DNA from: Peptacetobacter sp900539645
GTDB taxonomy: Bacteria; Bacillota; Clostridia; Peptostreptococcales; Peptostreptococcaceae
DNA length: 18,166 nucleotides
Direction: 5' to 3'
Assembly: GCF_047807365.1 (NCBI RefSeq)
Contig: NZ_JBLOUI010000046.1
Location: 1 to 18,166, forward strand
The translations under genes and the position numbers were made by a program. Positions 1 to 7,300 of the stretch are shown here, piece by piece. Numbering within the stretch: the stretch's first letter is position 1; every line of letters begins with the position of its first letter. The notes beneath the pieces are model-generated. The model was given only the letters and a program-made list of their open reading frames with translations, ran no database searches and had not been told where the DNA came from.

Positions 1-108
1 TTCGAACTATTTGTTCGAACTAAATATATCTGCTGTTCAGTTTTCAAAGTTCATTTAAAACTTTCGTTTTGTTTTTTATTTTCTTGCCCTCTCTCAAGGA
101 CAAGTATT
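1..108 (-). other. rRNA operon leader-like region, running out of the window
   Basis: Read on the minus strand, positions 53-33 give TGAACTTTGAAAACTGAACAG. This TTTGAAAACTGAACA type of sequence is common in Firmicute pre-16S leaders and 16S-23S spacers. Positions 1-19 form a perfect dyad (TTCGAAC, 5-nt loop, GTTCGAA). The region follows a strong minus-strand promoter at 109-137, so it would be the transcribed leader of a 16S-23S-5S operon left of position 1. No rRNA gene is itself inside the window. Assignment is from recalled family resemblance, not alignment. Confidence 0.5.
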
Positions 109-137
109 ATAATATCAGCTTTTACATTTTACGTCAA
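109..137 (-). promoter_or_regulatory. Strong sigma-A promoter, probably of an rRNA operon
   Basis: On the minus strand there is a -35 TTGACG (137-132), a 17-bp spacer and a -10 TATTAT (114-109). The match to consensus, the ideal spacing and the rRNA-leader-like sequence about 55 nt downstream make this the likely promoter of an outward-facing rRNA operon. No protein gene follows it within the window. Confidence 0.65.
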
Positions 138-167
138 CACTTTTTTCAAATTTTTTTAAAAAACTTT

Positions 168-320
168 TTATAATATCAATTTTTTTAAAAGTTCTTTCTT
201 TATTTCCATAAAATTTACATCACTTAATATATCTATATTTCTTGGTCTTTCAAACTCCATATCTATTATTTCTACAATTCTTCATGAGTTTTTACTTAGC
301 ACAACTACTCTATCCTCCAT
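168..320 (-). pseudogene. Remnant: C-terminal end of an ABC transporter ATPase (SsuB/TauB/nitrate type)
   Basis: One minus-strand frame from 320 to a TAA at 168 (51 codons) reads MEDRVVVLSKNS, then TGA, then RIVEIIDMEFERPRNIDIL and a Lys/Glu-rich end. This matches the usual C-terminus of nitrate/sulfonate/taurine ABC ATPases, where a switch segment like DRVVVLSxxPGRI is followed by a short E/L-rich tail. The expected Pro-Gly is Ser-stop here: TCA TGA instead of CCA GGA, two C/G-to-T changes. A TAA lies in frame just upstream of 320, and nothing of the Walker motifs is left. I read it as a decayed fragment next to the rRNA promoter; identification is by motif recall. Confidence 0.6.
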
Positions 321-540
321 TTATAAGCATATTTTTATTAGATATATTTATATTTATAAATAAATATATTATCTTTTGGGATAAATGAATGTAAATTTAA
401 GTCATTAAATATATAATATGTAGTATAATAATATCTATACGTTTGAGTATTTTTAAATATTATCGTTAAAATGTATTTATCGATATAACAAATGTAAATA
501 AATATAATTTAAATTAACGGACTAAATTTAACTGTTTGAA
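321..540. other. AT-rich intergenic stretch before the hemolysin III gene
   Basis: About 220 bp of very AT-rich sequence with many stops in all frames. It must contain the plus-strand promoter of the gene at 555, and TATAAT-like strings occur around 415-435, but none has a convincing -35 at the right distance. No repeat, operator or RNA element was recognised. Confidence 0.4.
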
Positions 541-554
541 AAGGAGGAATTGTT

Positions 555-1205
555 TTGAGTTTCAATTATGTAAGAGAACCTGGCAATGGATTCACTCACT
601 TATTTGGTGCTATTTTGTCCTTTATTGGACTTCTAGCATTAGTTATTAAAACATCTATCGTAATGCCTACTCCATTAGCTATAGCCTCTGTGATAATTTT
701 TGGAATAAGTATGATTCTTTTATATACAGCTTCTACTGTATATCATTTGGTTATTTCTTCAGATAAAGTTATCGCTTGGCTGAGAAAAATAGATCATTCT
801 ATGATATTCGTATTAATAGCTGGTTCATATGCACCATTTTGTATGATTTCATTAAAAGGCAATGGAGGATATGCTTTATTTGCAATAGTCAGCATTGCAG
901 CTATAGCAGGTGTATGTTTTAAATTAATTTGGTTTAAATGCCCTCGTTGGATTTCTACAATTATATACATTGCGATGGGTTGGGTATCTGTAGCACTTGT
1001 AGTGCCTCTTTACCACGCACTTTCATTTAGTGGACTTATGCTACTTGTTGGAGGAGGACTTTTCTACACAATAGGTGCTATAATATACGCTACTAAGCCA
1101 AAGTTTTTAGAATTTAAACATTTCGGTTTCCACGAAATTTTCCATATATTTATAATCCTTGGAAGTCTATGCCACTTCTTATGTGTATTCTTCTATGTTT
1201 TATAA
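555..1205 (+). CDS. Hemolysin III family (PAQR-like) membrane protein
   Basis: A 216-residue protein with about seven hydrophobic segments, the usual size of the bacterial HlyIII/YqfA/YplQ family. The signatures are all present: EPGNGFTHLFGA at residues 8-19, a Ser60-x3-His64 pair in TASTVYH, KIDHSMIFVLIAGSYAPF from residue 78, and the C-terminal HEIFH...H (His193, His197, His207). In PAQR proteins the Ser/His/Asp/His set binds a metal in the membrane and is linked to hydrolase activity; the role in bacteria is uncertain and haemolysis should not be assumed. The start is TTG, chosen because AAGGAGG (541-547) lies 7 nt in front. A terminator follows at 1246, so it is probably monocistronic. 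Confidence 0.9.
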   Translation: MSFNYVREPGNGFTHLFGAILSFIGLLALVIKTSIVMPTPLAIASVIIFGISMILLYTASTVYHLVISSDKVIAWLRKIDHSMIFVLIAGSYAPFCMISLKGNGGYALFAIVSIAAIAGVCFKLIWFKCPRWISTIIYIAMGWVSVALVVPLYHALSFSGLMLLVGGGLFYTIGAIIYATKPKFLEFKHFGFHEIFHIFIILGSLCHFLCVFFYVL

Positions 1206-1245
1206 ATTATTGTATTGATATTTTATACTATCCATTGATATAATT

Positions 1246-1282
1246 AGTTGATATGTCCGAAAGATATATCAACTATTTTTTT
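1246..1282 (+). terminator. Rho-independent terminator after the hemolysin III gene
   Basis: AGTTGATAT (1246-1254) pairs perfectly with ATATCAACT (1266-1274), followed by a run of seven T at 1276-1282. It ends just before the AAGGAG ribosome binding site (1285-1290) of the next gene, so the gene at 1297 gets mainly read-through transcription or has a promoter overlapping this site. Confidence 0.8.
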
Positions 1283-1296
1283 ATAAGGAGAAATAT

Positions 1297-1764
1297 ATGT
1301 CAAAAAAATTATCTAATAATACTCTATCAGCTTTTGCAACAGCTCTTCTTTGTACTATTTGGATGGTTATTGCAAATGCAACAGGTCTTTTAGGTTGGGC
1401 TGGTTTTGCAGGATGTACAGCTTACTTTGCTGGTCCTAAAAAAGGTGTTTCTGCACTTCCTCTTACTTTTGCTTGTGTTGGAAGTGGTGTAGCTTATGCA
1501 TTAATATCAGTTCATTTAGGAAATCAAATAGACTTTGCTCAGATAGGTCTTGTATTTACATTTGTAACTACATTCCTTATGTGTGCAGGCGGAAAAATAG
1601 GTATAATATCATTCGTTCCAGGAGCATTCATGGGTTCATTCTCTACATTTGCAGCTGGTGGTGATTTTATGATAATACCATCTATAGCAGCTGGAATAAT
1701 ATTAGGACTATGTTGTGACACATTAGGTAAAAAATTATGTGCTATGTTTGGCTCAGAAGAATAA
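1297..1764 (+). CDS. DUF1097 family small membrane protein
   Basis: A 155-residue protein that is almost entirely hydrophobic, with about five membrane segments rich in Gly, Ala, Ser and Cys. The pattern of a short charged N-terminus (MSKKLSNNT), a first segment ending in TGLLGWAGFAGCTAYFA, and Gly-rich later segments (CAGGKIGIISFVPGAFMGSF) fits DUF1097, the family of E. coli YcdZ. No biochemical function is established for that family. The start is ATG with AAGGAG 6 nt upstream. It lies 91 bp behind the hemolysin III gene but a terminator separates them; a second strong terminator follows at 1773. The family call is from recall. Confidence 0.65.
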   Translation: MSKKLSNNTLSAFATALLCTIWMVIANATGLLGWAGFAGCTAYFAGPKKGVSALPLTFACVGSGVAYALISVHLGNQIDFAQIGLVFTFVTTFLMCAGGKIGIISFVPGAFMGSFSTFAAGGDFMIIPSIAAGIILGLCCDTLGKKLCAMFGSEE

Positions 1765-1772
1765 ATCAAACT

Positions 1773-1809
1773 AAAAAGAGGAGCTCGTTTCAAACGACCT
1801 CCTCTTTTT
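1773..1809. terminator. Bidirectional terminator between convergent genes
   Basis: AAAAAGAGGAG (1773-1783) and CTCCTCTTTTT (1799-1809) form an 11-bp stem with A and T tracts at the two ends, so it works in both directions. It ends the plus-strand DUF1097 gene and is also placed to end the minus-strand symporter gene that stops at 1978. Confidence 0.85.
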
Positions 1810-1854
1810 CATTGTTTTCTTTTTTGAATCTTAAATCTTAACTTTATATTTCAT

Positions 1855-1880
1855 ATTGATTTCGCACCACCAAAATCAAT
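1855..1880. other. Small AT stem with GC-rich loop
   Basis: ATTGATTT (1855-1862) and AAATCAAT (1873-1880) enclose the loop CGCACCACCA, in the 3' untranslated region of the symporter transcript (minus-strand loop TGGTGGTGCG). There is no T tract, so it is not a terminator. Function unknown; it might be a 3' UTR stability element. Confidence 0.3.
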
Positions 1881-1977
1881 ACTACAAACTCACTTAATAT
1901 ATTCCGATTTTCCTATTATTTTAATCGATTAATTTTATACTTATAATTTTATGTCTAAGCAAATATAAACTTCTATG

Positions 1978-3372
1978 CTATTTTTCATCTTTATCTGAAT
2001 CGCCATTTACATATTTCTTGTATATACCCATTACTACGCCACTAAGTGCAAATAATGCTATAGCATTTGGTATAACCATCAGACCATTGAAACAGTCAGC
2101 TAACTGCCAAACTAATTCAACTTTTAATGTAGATCCAACTATTATAAATAATATAACTATTAAAGAATATATTTTTACTGCTTTCTGTCCGAATAAGTAT
2201 TTTACGTTTATCCGTCCGAAGAAATGCCATCCAAGTATAGTAGAGAATGCGAAGAATAATAAACATATTGCTATGAATAAATCTCCACCACTACCAAAAG
2301 TATTTACGAAAGCTGTCTGAGTAAGTGCTATACCTTCTTTTCCTGAATCTAAAACACCACTAGTTAATATAGAGAATGCTGTTAAGTTTAGTATTATGAA
2401 AGTATCTATAAATACACTAACCATAGCTGTTAATCCCTGTTCATGAGGGTTTTTAGCTGCTGCTCTTGCATGTGCATGAGGTGTAGAACCCATACCAGCT
2501 TCATTAGAGAATAATCCTCTTGCTACACCGTAACGTATAGCTTCTTTTATAGATATACCAACTGCACCACCAAGTACTGCCTTTGGATTAAATGCTCCAA
2601 CTATTATCATTTTGAAAGCTTCAGGAACTTCTGATATATTCATTCCTATTAAAGCTAAACTTCCTATTATATATACAAATGCCATTATAGGTACTATTTT
2701 TTCAACAACTGATGCTAATCTCTGTGTTCCACCTATAAATACAAATCCTGCTACTACAGCTATTAATAAACCAACTGTTATAGGAGGTATATTTATATTT
2801 CTACTTGCAAAAACTTCTGAGAATGCTGCACCTATTGAGTTTGACTGAACCATATTACCCATAAATCCAAGTGCTAATATTATTAATACTGAGAATGTCG
2901 CTGCTAAGACTTTACCAAATTTTCCTGTAAATGCAGCTCTGATGTAGTATACAGGTCCTCCTGTTACTTCGCCATCTACAACTGTTTTATATTTCTGAGC
3001 AAGAGTTGCTTCTGAATAAATCGTAGCCATTCCAAAGAATGCACTAAGCCACATCCAGAATATAGCCCCTGGTCCACCAGAAAGAAGTGCTGTAGCTGCA
3101 CCAGTTAAGTTACCTGTACCAACCTGAGCTGCTATAGCTGTTGCTAATGACTGGAAAGGTGTCATTTCACCGTGTTCTTTCTTTTCACCGTTTAATTTTA
3201 GGTTACCGAACACTAATCTGAAGCCCTCTCCAAATTTTCTAACCTGTATAAATTTTAGTTTGAATGTGTAGTATATCCCAACTCCACATAAGATGAATAG
3301 TAGTAAGAAATTCCATAAGAATCCGTTTACGGCTACTACTACTTCTAATAGATTGTCTAAGAATAATTCCAT
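1978..3372 (-). CDS. Sodium:alanine/glycine symporter (AGCS family)
   Basis: A 464-residue membrane protein of the usual AGCS length, which moves alanine or glycine across the membrane with Na+ or H+. Family hallmarks are TPFQSLATAIAAQVGTGNLTG (residues 71-91), GGPGAIFWMWLSAFFGMAT, TGGPVYYI, and RGLFSNEAGMGSTPHAHA in the second half. About ten to eleven hydrophobic segments are visible. The ATG at 3372 follows an AAGGAGAG site. A glycine riboswitch and intrinsic terminator lie in the leader (3404-3575), so glycine is the most likely substrate; direction of control (import on excess, or shut-off) cannot be read directly. The gene is monocistronic, ending at the shared terminator at 1773. Confidence 0.93.
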   Translation of the reverse strand: MELFLDNLLEVVVAVNGFLWNFLLLFILCGVGIYYTFKLKFIQVRKFGEGFRLVFGNLKLNGEKKEHGEMTPFQSLATAIAAQVGTGNLTGAATALLSGGPGAIFWMWLSAFFGMATIYSEATLAQKYKTVVDGEVTGGPVYYIRAAFTGKFGKVLAATFSVLIILALGFMGNMVQSNSIGAAFSEVFASRNINIPPITVGLLIAVVAGFVFIGGTQRLASVVEKIVPIMAFVYIIGSLALIGMNISEVPEAFKMIIVGAFNPKAVLGGAVGISIKEAIRYGVARGLFSNEAGMGSTPHAHARAAAKNPHEQGLTAMVSVFIDTFIILNLTAFSILTSGVLDSGKEGIALTQTAFVNTFGSGGDLFIAICLLFFAFSTILGWHFFGRINVKYLFGQKAVKIYSLIVILFIIVGSTLKVELVWQLADCFNGLMVIPNAIALFALSGVVMGIYKKYVNGDSDKDEK

Positions 3373-3403
3373 GTTTTTACTCTCCTTTTCTTTTATTTTT
3401 TTG

Positions 3404-3433
3404 GAAATAAAAATAGAGCTGATATATCAGCTC
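3404..3433 (-). terminator. Intrinsic terminator in the glycine riboswitch leader
   Basis: The 18-bp palindrome GAGCTGATATATCAGCTC (3416-3433) is followed on the minus strand by TATTTTTATTT (3414-3404), about 30 nt before the ATG at 3372. It is placed to be the expression platform of the riboswitch upstream, with glycine binding deciding whether the hairpin forms. The same region contains no second ORF, so this is attenuation of the symporter gene itself. Confidence 0.75.
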
Positions 3434-3456
3434 CAAAAATAAGAGTAGAACATTTG

Positions 3457-3575
3457 CAAACAGACCTTAAAAATTTGATCTGCCTTACTGCTCTGTCCTT
3501 TTGCCTGAGAGATTTGCAAACTTAGTTTGTGTACACCTTCGGCGCCCCTTTTTTGGAGACTCTCCAGAGTTCCTA
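3457..3575 (-). promoter_or_regulatory. Glycine riboswitch (single aptamer plus ghost hairpin)
   Basis: The minus strand carries the conserved glycine aptamer in order: TCTGGAGAGTCTCC (about 3568-3555), GGGGCGCCGAAGG (3547-3535 region), then AATCTCTCAGGCAAAAGGAC followed by AGAG (ending at 3491). Only one full aptamer is present. Downstream, CAGATC and GGTCTG form a short hairpin around 3457-3482 that would be the ghost aptamer seen in singleton glycine riboswitches. It lies between a clear promoter (3623-3651) and a terminator (3404-3433) and controls the AGCS symporter. Boundaries are approximate. Confidence 0.9.
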
Positions 3576-3622
3576 ATAGATTTTTTATTAATTTTATAAT
3601 TACAATTTATCTATCTGTTTAA

Positions 3623-3651
3623 ATAATATCATCTATTTTGAGTAATTACAA
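3623..3651 (-). promoter_or_regulatory. Promoter of the glycine riboswitch and symporter transcript
   Basis: Minus-strand -35 TTGTAA (3651-3646), 17-bp spacer, -10 TATTAT (3628-3623). Transcription would start near 3616, about 45 nt before the aptamer, which fits a riboswitch leader of roughly 245 nt. Confidence 0.65.
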
Positions 3652-3681
3652 CATTTTTTCTAAATTTATTGAAATTTTCAA

Positions 3682-3727
3682 AAAACACACATATTTCCTT
3701 TTTATTTTTAGGAAGTATGTGTGTTTT
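3682..3727 (-). terminator. Terminator downstream of the metal ATPase gene
   Basis: AAAACACACATATTTCC (3682-3698) and GGAAGTATGTGTGTTTT (3711-3727) form a 17-bp stem with one G-U type mismatch. On the minus strand the T tract runs on past the stem (3685-3680). It lies 183 bp after the ATPase stop codon with no nearer hairpin, so that transcript has a long 3' end, and it sits just upstream of the riboswitch promoter. Confidence 0.7.
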
Positions 3728-3909
3728 AATATTGTTTTATTTATTTTTTAATGTATACAACCAATTTTTTTACAGTAGTAAAATTAGGAATACGTTATTT
3801 ACAGAATATTTAATTTATTAAACTTTTATTTTTTAAGTTACTAAACTATTTTTACTATATCATATTTCTATAATTTGTATAAAAAATTATGTGATTCTAT
3901 AAAAATAAT

Positions 3910-6630
3910 TTATTCTTTTAAAGTTCTCATTGCATTAAGTACGGCTATTAATGCAACACCTACATCTGCAAATATTGCTTCCCACATATTTGCAACTCCA
4001 CCAGTACTCATAAGCATAACTATTACTTTTACACCCATTGCAAATACTATATTCTGCCAAACAATTTTATTTGTTTTTTCAGATATTCTCTTTGCTATAG
4101 GTAATTTAGATAATTCGTCTGTCATAAATACTATATCACTTGCTTCTATTGCTGCATCAGATCCTACACCGCCCATAGCTATACCAACGTCTGCTCTAGC
4201 TAAAACTGGGGCGTCATTTATACCGTCTCCTATAAATGCTGTATTTCCTGTGCTATTTTCTTTTGCTACTTCTTCAAGTATTTCAACTTTCTGATTAGGT
4301 AGAAGTCCTGAATAATGTTTGTCTAATCCAACTTCTTCAGCTATCTTAGCTGCAGCAGCTTCATTATCTCCTGTTAGCATTACAACATTTGTTATACCAA
4401 CTTTTCTCATTTCTGCAATAGCTCTCTTACTATCTTCCTTAACCTCATCAGATATTACTATGCATCCAGCATATTTGCCATCTACTGCAACGTATACAGT
4501 TGTTCCAACTTCATCTATCTTTTCATATTTTACATTTTCGCTATCTAAAAGTTTAGAACTTCCTGCAAGTATTGTCTTTCCATTGTATAAAACTTTTATA
4601 CCATGCGCTGCTATTTCTTCATACTTGTCTATTTCACTTAATTTTACTTCTTCTTCAAATTTTTCATTATAGCTTTCCATTATAGATTTTGCTATTGGAT
4701 GGTTTGAATTCGCTTCTGCAATTGCTGCAAATCTTAATAATTCATCTTCTGACATTCCAACAGGATTTATTTCTGTAACTTTAAATACACCTTTTGTTAT
4801 AGTACCAGTTTTATCAAGTACAACTGTATCTACTTTTCTTAATGCTTCTAAATAGTTACTTCCCTTTATAAGAATACCGTTTTTAGACGCAGATCCTATT
4901 CCACCAAAGAAACTTAGAGGTATTGATAATACTAATGCACAAGGACATGAAACTACTAAGAATATTAATCCTCTGTATAGCCAATCTCTAAACACAGCAC
5001 CTTCTATAACTAGTGGTGGTATAAATGCAACTGCTAATGCTAGTCCAACAACTATTGGAGTATAGTATCTACAGAATTTAGATATAAAGTTTTCTGTCTG
5101 AGATTTTCTACTTCCTGCATTTTCAACCATATCAAGTATCTTAGCAACTGTAGATTCTCCATATTCTTTAGTTACTCTTACATAAATTAATGCATTTGTA
5201 TTTATTGTTCCTGATACAACTTCTTCACCTGGTTTTACACTTCTAAGTACAGATTCACCAGTTATTGCAGAAGTATCAAGCATTGCTTCACCTTCTGTTA
5301 CAATTCCATCTAGTGGTACTTTTTCACCTGGTTTAACTACTATTACATCGCCTACTTCTACTTCTTCAGGATCTACCTGTATAATTTTTCCACCCTGAAC
5401 TAAGTTTGCAAATTCTGCTTTTATTTCCATAAGAGCAGATATTGATTTTCTTGACTGACCAACTGCTTTCTGCTGTAAATATTCACCTATTTTGTAGAAT
5501 AACATAACACCAACTGCTTCAGAATGTTCACCTATTGCAATTGCACCTATTGTAGCTATCGACATTAGGAAGTTTTCATCCATTACCTGACCTCTAAATA
5601 GGTTCTTTGCAGCTTTTAAAAGTACATCTCCACCTATTAAAATATATGCTGCTAAAAATACAACCACACCAAATGTACCTGTATTTCCAACTGCCATTTC
5701 ATATATTCCAAATGCGTATACTATTACTCCAATTATAATTTTTATTAGATCTTTGTTTATTTCTTTCTTTTCTTTTGGTTTTTCAACCTTTTTAGGTTTA
5801 ATTTCTTCATGGTCGTGGTCATGATGATGTCCTCCACAGCCACAACTTTCACTATGTTCGTGGTCGTGATGATGATGTTCTCCGCAACCACATTCTTCAT
5901 CATGATTATGCTCGTGGTAATGATGTTCTCCACAGCCACAATTTTCACCGTGTTCATGATGATGTTCTTCTGAATTATTTCTATTTGCATATAGTACGTT
6001 TAAATCTATTCTTCCATTTCTTGCTGTATTTCCAGATTCAACTATATTTCCCTTATTATCAAACTCTAAAGCTCCAACAACTTTATTTTTTAATAAACTT
6101 ACTGTTAATCCACTTTCTGTTTCGTGTATTATCTTTGCTATTTCAGACATATGCTGCTTTGTAATATCTCTAGCCTTAGCAAATACAGATAATTTCTTAG
6201 CCACAAAGTTCATATTGCTGTTTTCTACATATGCTAATTTTCCAACTTTATCATTTATCTTTTCCGCACAATGTGCACAGTTTAAATTATTTAATAGAAA
6301 ATCAACTCTTATAACTTTATTTTTATCTATTTCATCTTTTTTCTCTGACTTAATTATATTTCCCTTGTTATCGAAACTTATTTCCCCAAGCACTTTGTTC
6401 TTTAATAGACTTACAGTCAATCCACTTTCTGTATCATGAATTATCTTTGCTATTTTAGACACATTAGCTTCTGTTATGCTTTCATTTTCCATAAATACAG
6501 ATAATTTTTTTGCCACAAAATTCATGTTGCTATTTTCTACATAGTCTAATTTTGAAACTTTGTCATTTATTTTTTCTGCACAGTGTGCACAATTTAAACC
6601 ATCTAGTAGAAAATCTATTCTTGTACTCAA
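3910..6630 (-). CDS. cadA: Zn/Cd/Pb-exporting P1B-type ATPase with duplicated N-terminal domain and His/Cys linker
   Basis: A 906-residue P-type ATPase that pumps soft divalent metals (Zn2+, Cd2+, Pb2+) out of the cytoplasm. Residues 1-95 and 106-202 are two copies of a metal-binding domain, each with LNCAHCAEKIN. Residues 221-276 hold His-rich sequence with three CGCG clusters. The pump core has ITGES (456-460), the membrane CPC motif (562-564), DKTGT with phosphorylated Asp606, HP at 644-645, GDGINDAP from 801, and Lys868 and Asp889 in the last membrane segments, the pattern of the P1B-2 Zn/Cd group. It is longer than most CadA proteins because of the extra domain and linker. The apparent start is TTG with AAGGA 11 nt upstream, so the exact start is less certain. 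It follows the ArsR-type repressor gene by 68 bp, in one operon. Confidence 0.93.
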   Translation of the reverse strand: MSTRIDFLLDGLNCAHCAEKINDKVSKLDYVENSNMNFVAKKLSVFMENESITEANVSKIAKIIHDTESGLTVSLLKNKVLGEISFDNKGNIIKSEKKDEIDKNKVIRVDFLLNNLNCAHCAEKINDKVGKLAYVENSNMNFVAKKLSVFAKARDITKQHMSEIAKIIHETESGLTVSLLKNKVVGALEFDNKGNIVESGNTARNGRIDLNVLYANRNNSEEHHHEHGENCGCGEHHYHEHNHDEECGCGEHHHHDHEHSESCGCGGHHHDHDHEEIKPKKVEKPKEKKEINKDLIKIIIGVIVYAFGIYEMAVGNTGTFGVVVFLAAYILIGGDVLLKAAKNLFRGQVMDENFLMSIATIGAIAIGEHSEAVGVMLFYKIGEYLQQKAVGQSRKSISALMEIKAEFANLVQGGKIIQVDPEEVEVGDVIVVKPGEKVPLDGIVTEGEAMLDTSAITGESVLRSVKPGEEVVSGTINTNALIYVRVTKEYGESTVAKILDMVENAGSRKSQTENFISKFCRYYTPIVVGLALAVAFIPPLVIEGAVFRDWLYRGLIFLVVSCPCALVLSIPLSFFGGIGSASKNGILIKGSNYLEALRKVDTVVLDKTGTITKGVFKVTEINPVGMSEDELLRFAAIAEANSNHPIAKSIMESYNEKFEEEVKLSEIDKYEEIAAHGIKVLYNGKTILAGSSKLLDSENVKYEKIDEVGTTVYVAVDGKYAGCIVISDEVKEDSKRAIAEMRKVGITNVVMLTGDNEAAAAKIAEEVGLDKHYSGLLPNQKVEILEEVAKENSTGNTAFIGDGINDAPVLARADVGIAMGGVGSDAAIEASDIVFMTDELSKLPIAKRISEKTNKIVWQNIVFAMGVKVIVMLMSTGGVANMWEAIFADVGVALIAVLNAMRTLKE

Positions 6631-6698
6631 TTTAATTCACATCCTTTTCTTAAAATCCCTTTATTTTATACACATTAATTGCCTATTGTTGATATCTT

Positions 6699-7070
6699 CT
6701 ATCTTCCATATTCTTCTTTAACATGTTCTAGTCCATATTTTAATATTCCACTTATATGTTCATCGTCCAATGAATAGAATACTGTTTTACCTTCTTTTCT
6801 AAATTTTACTAGTCTAGCATTTTTTAGTACTCTAAGCTGATGAGATATCGCTGACTGAGTCATTCCAAGAAGTTCTGCTATGTCACATACACACATTTCA
6901 TTAGAGAATAGTGCAAATATTATTTTTACTCTAGTTGTATCTCCAAATACTCTAAATAAATCTGATAAGTCTGCTAACACCTCTTCATCGGGCATCTCTT
7001 TTTTTGTTTTGTCTACTACTTCTTCATGTATCTTTTTTTCTGTACAACAATCTATTTCTTTATTTTTCAT
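6699..7070 (-). CDS. cadC: ArsR/SmtB-family metal-sensing repressor (CadC/CzrA-like)
   Basis: A 123-residue winged-helix repressor. The HTH region runs through CVCDIAELLGMTQSAISHQL and is followed by RVLKNARLVKFRKEGKTVFYSL. Two metal sites are visible. The CadC-type alpha3N site has Cys60 and Cys62 (MCVCD) with Cys8 and Cys9 at the N-terminus. The SmtB/CzrA-type alpha5 site has Asp103, His105, His116 and Glu119 with exactly the D-x-H-x10-H-x2-E spacing. Having both fits sensors of Cd/Pb and Zn. It is transcribed with the ATPase and would release two operators (7097-7122, 7166-7191) when metal binds, so it controls its own operon. Confidence 0.93.
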   Translation of the reverse strand: MKNKEIDCCTEKKIHEEVVDKTKKEMPDEEVLADLSDLFRVFGDTTRVKIIFALFSNEMCVCDIAELLGMTQSAISHQLRVLKNARLVKFRKEGKTVFYSLDDEHISGILKYGLEHVKEEYGR

Positions 7071-7096
7071 AGGTTTTTCTCCTTTCTTAACGTTTT

Positions 7097-7122
7097 AATA
7101 TATGAATAACTGTTCATATATT
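7097..7122. promoter_or_regulatory. ArsR/SmtB operator 1 (12-2-12 palindrome)
   Basis: AATATATGAA, 6 nt, TTCATATATT, with further symmetry giving TGAANA-N2-TNTTCA. This matches the known 12-2-12 operators of SmtB, CzrA and CadC. It starts one base pair past the -10 box, over the transcription start of the repressor-ATPase operon, so bound repressor would block initiation. Confidence 0.85.
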
Positions 7123-7123
7123 C

Positions 7124-7152
7124 ATTATAATCCGCTTACTATTTTTTTGCAA
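7124..7152 (-). promoter_or_regulatory. Promoter of the repressor-ATPase operon
   Basis: Minus-strand -35 TTGCAA (7152-7147), 17-bp spacer, perfect -10 TATAAT (7129-7124). It lies between the two operators, with operator 1 on the start site and operator 2 about 14 bp upstream of the -35. Confidence 0.8.
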
Positions 7153-7165
7153 TAGGTTTTATAAA

Positions 7166-7191
7166 AATATATGAACAATTATTCATATATT
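7166..7191. promoter_or_regulatory. ArsR/SmtB operator 2 (12-2-12 palindrome)
   Basis: AATATATGAA, CAATTA, TTCATATATT: the outer 10 bp on each side are identical to operator 1, and the centres are 69 bp apart. It is upstream of the -35, where a second repressor dimer could help by looping or cooperative binding. No plus-strand gene is seen to its right that it could control. Confidence 0.8.
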
Positions 7192-7242
7192 CTTGTAATA
7201 AGTCATTTCACTAATACACATTCATTCCTTTTAATTGACTGC

Positions 7243-7274
7243 AATAAAAAAGGACCAGTATTTTTTACTGATCC
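7243..7274 (-). terminator. Terminator after malY/patB
   Basis: On the minus strand GGATCAGTA (7274-7266) pairs with TACTGGTCC (7260-7252) with one G-U pair, followed by TTTTTTATT. It ends the cystine-transporter/lyase transcript before the metal-resistance operator region. Confidence 0.85.
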
Positions 7275-7300
7275 TCTGATTTTATCTTTTGTAAATTATA

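Noticed and set aside
3875..4294. Long plus-strand frames antisense to the metal ATPase, lyase and other genes
   Set aside because: They lie opposite strongly conserved coding sequence, lack ribosome binding sites and have low-complexity Ser/Ile/Thr-rich translations expected of reverse frames in AT-rich genes.
5800..5990. Tandem repeat in the metal ATPase region as a possible CRISPR or minisatellite
   Set aside because: The repetition is explained by the coding His/Cys linker units in frame; there are no conserved repeats with unique spacers.
7171..7300. Plus-strand gene divergent from the metal operon under operator 2
   Set aside because: The only open frame there has no ribosome binding site, runs into the lyase gene's 3' end and crosses its terminator.
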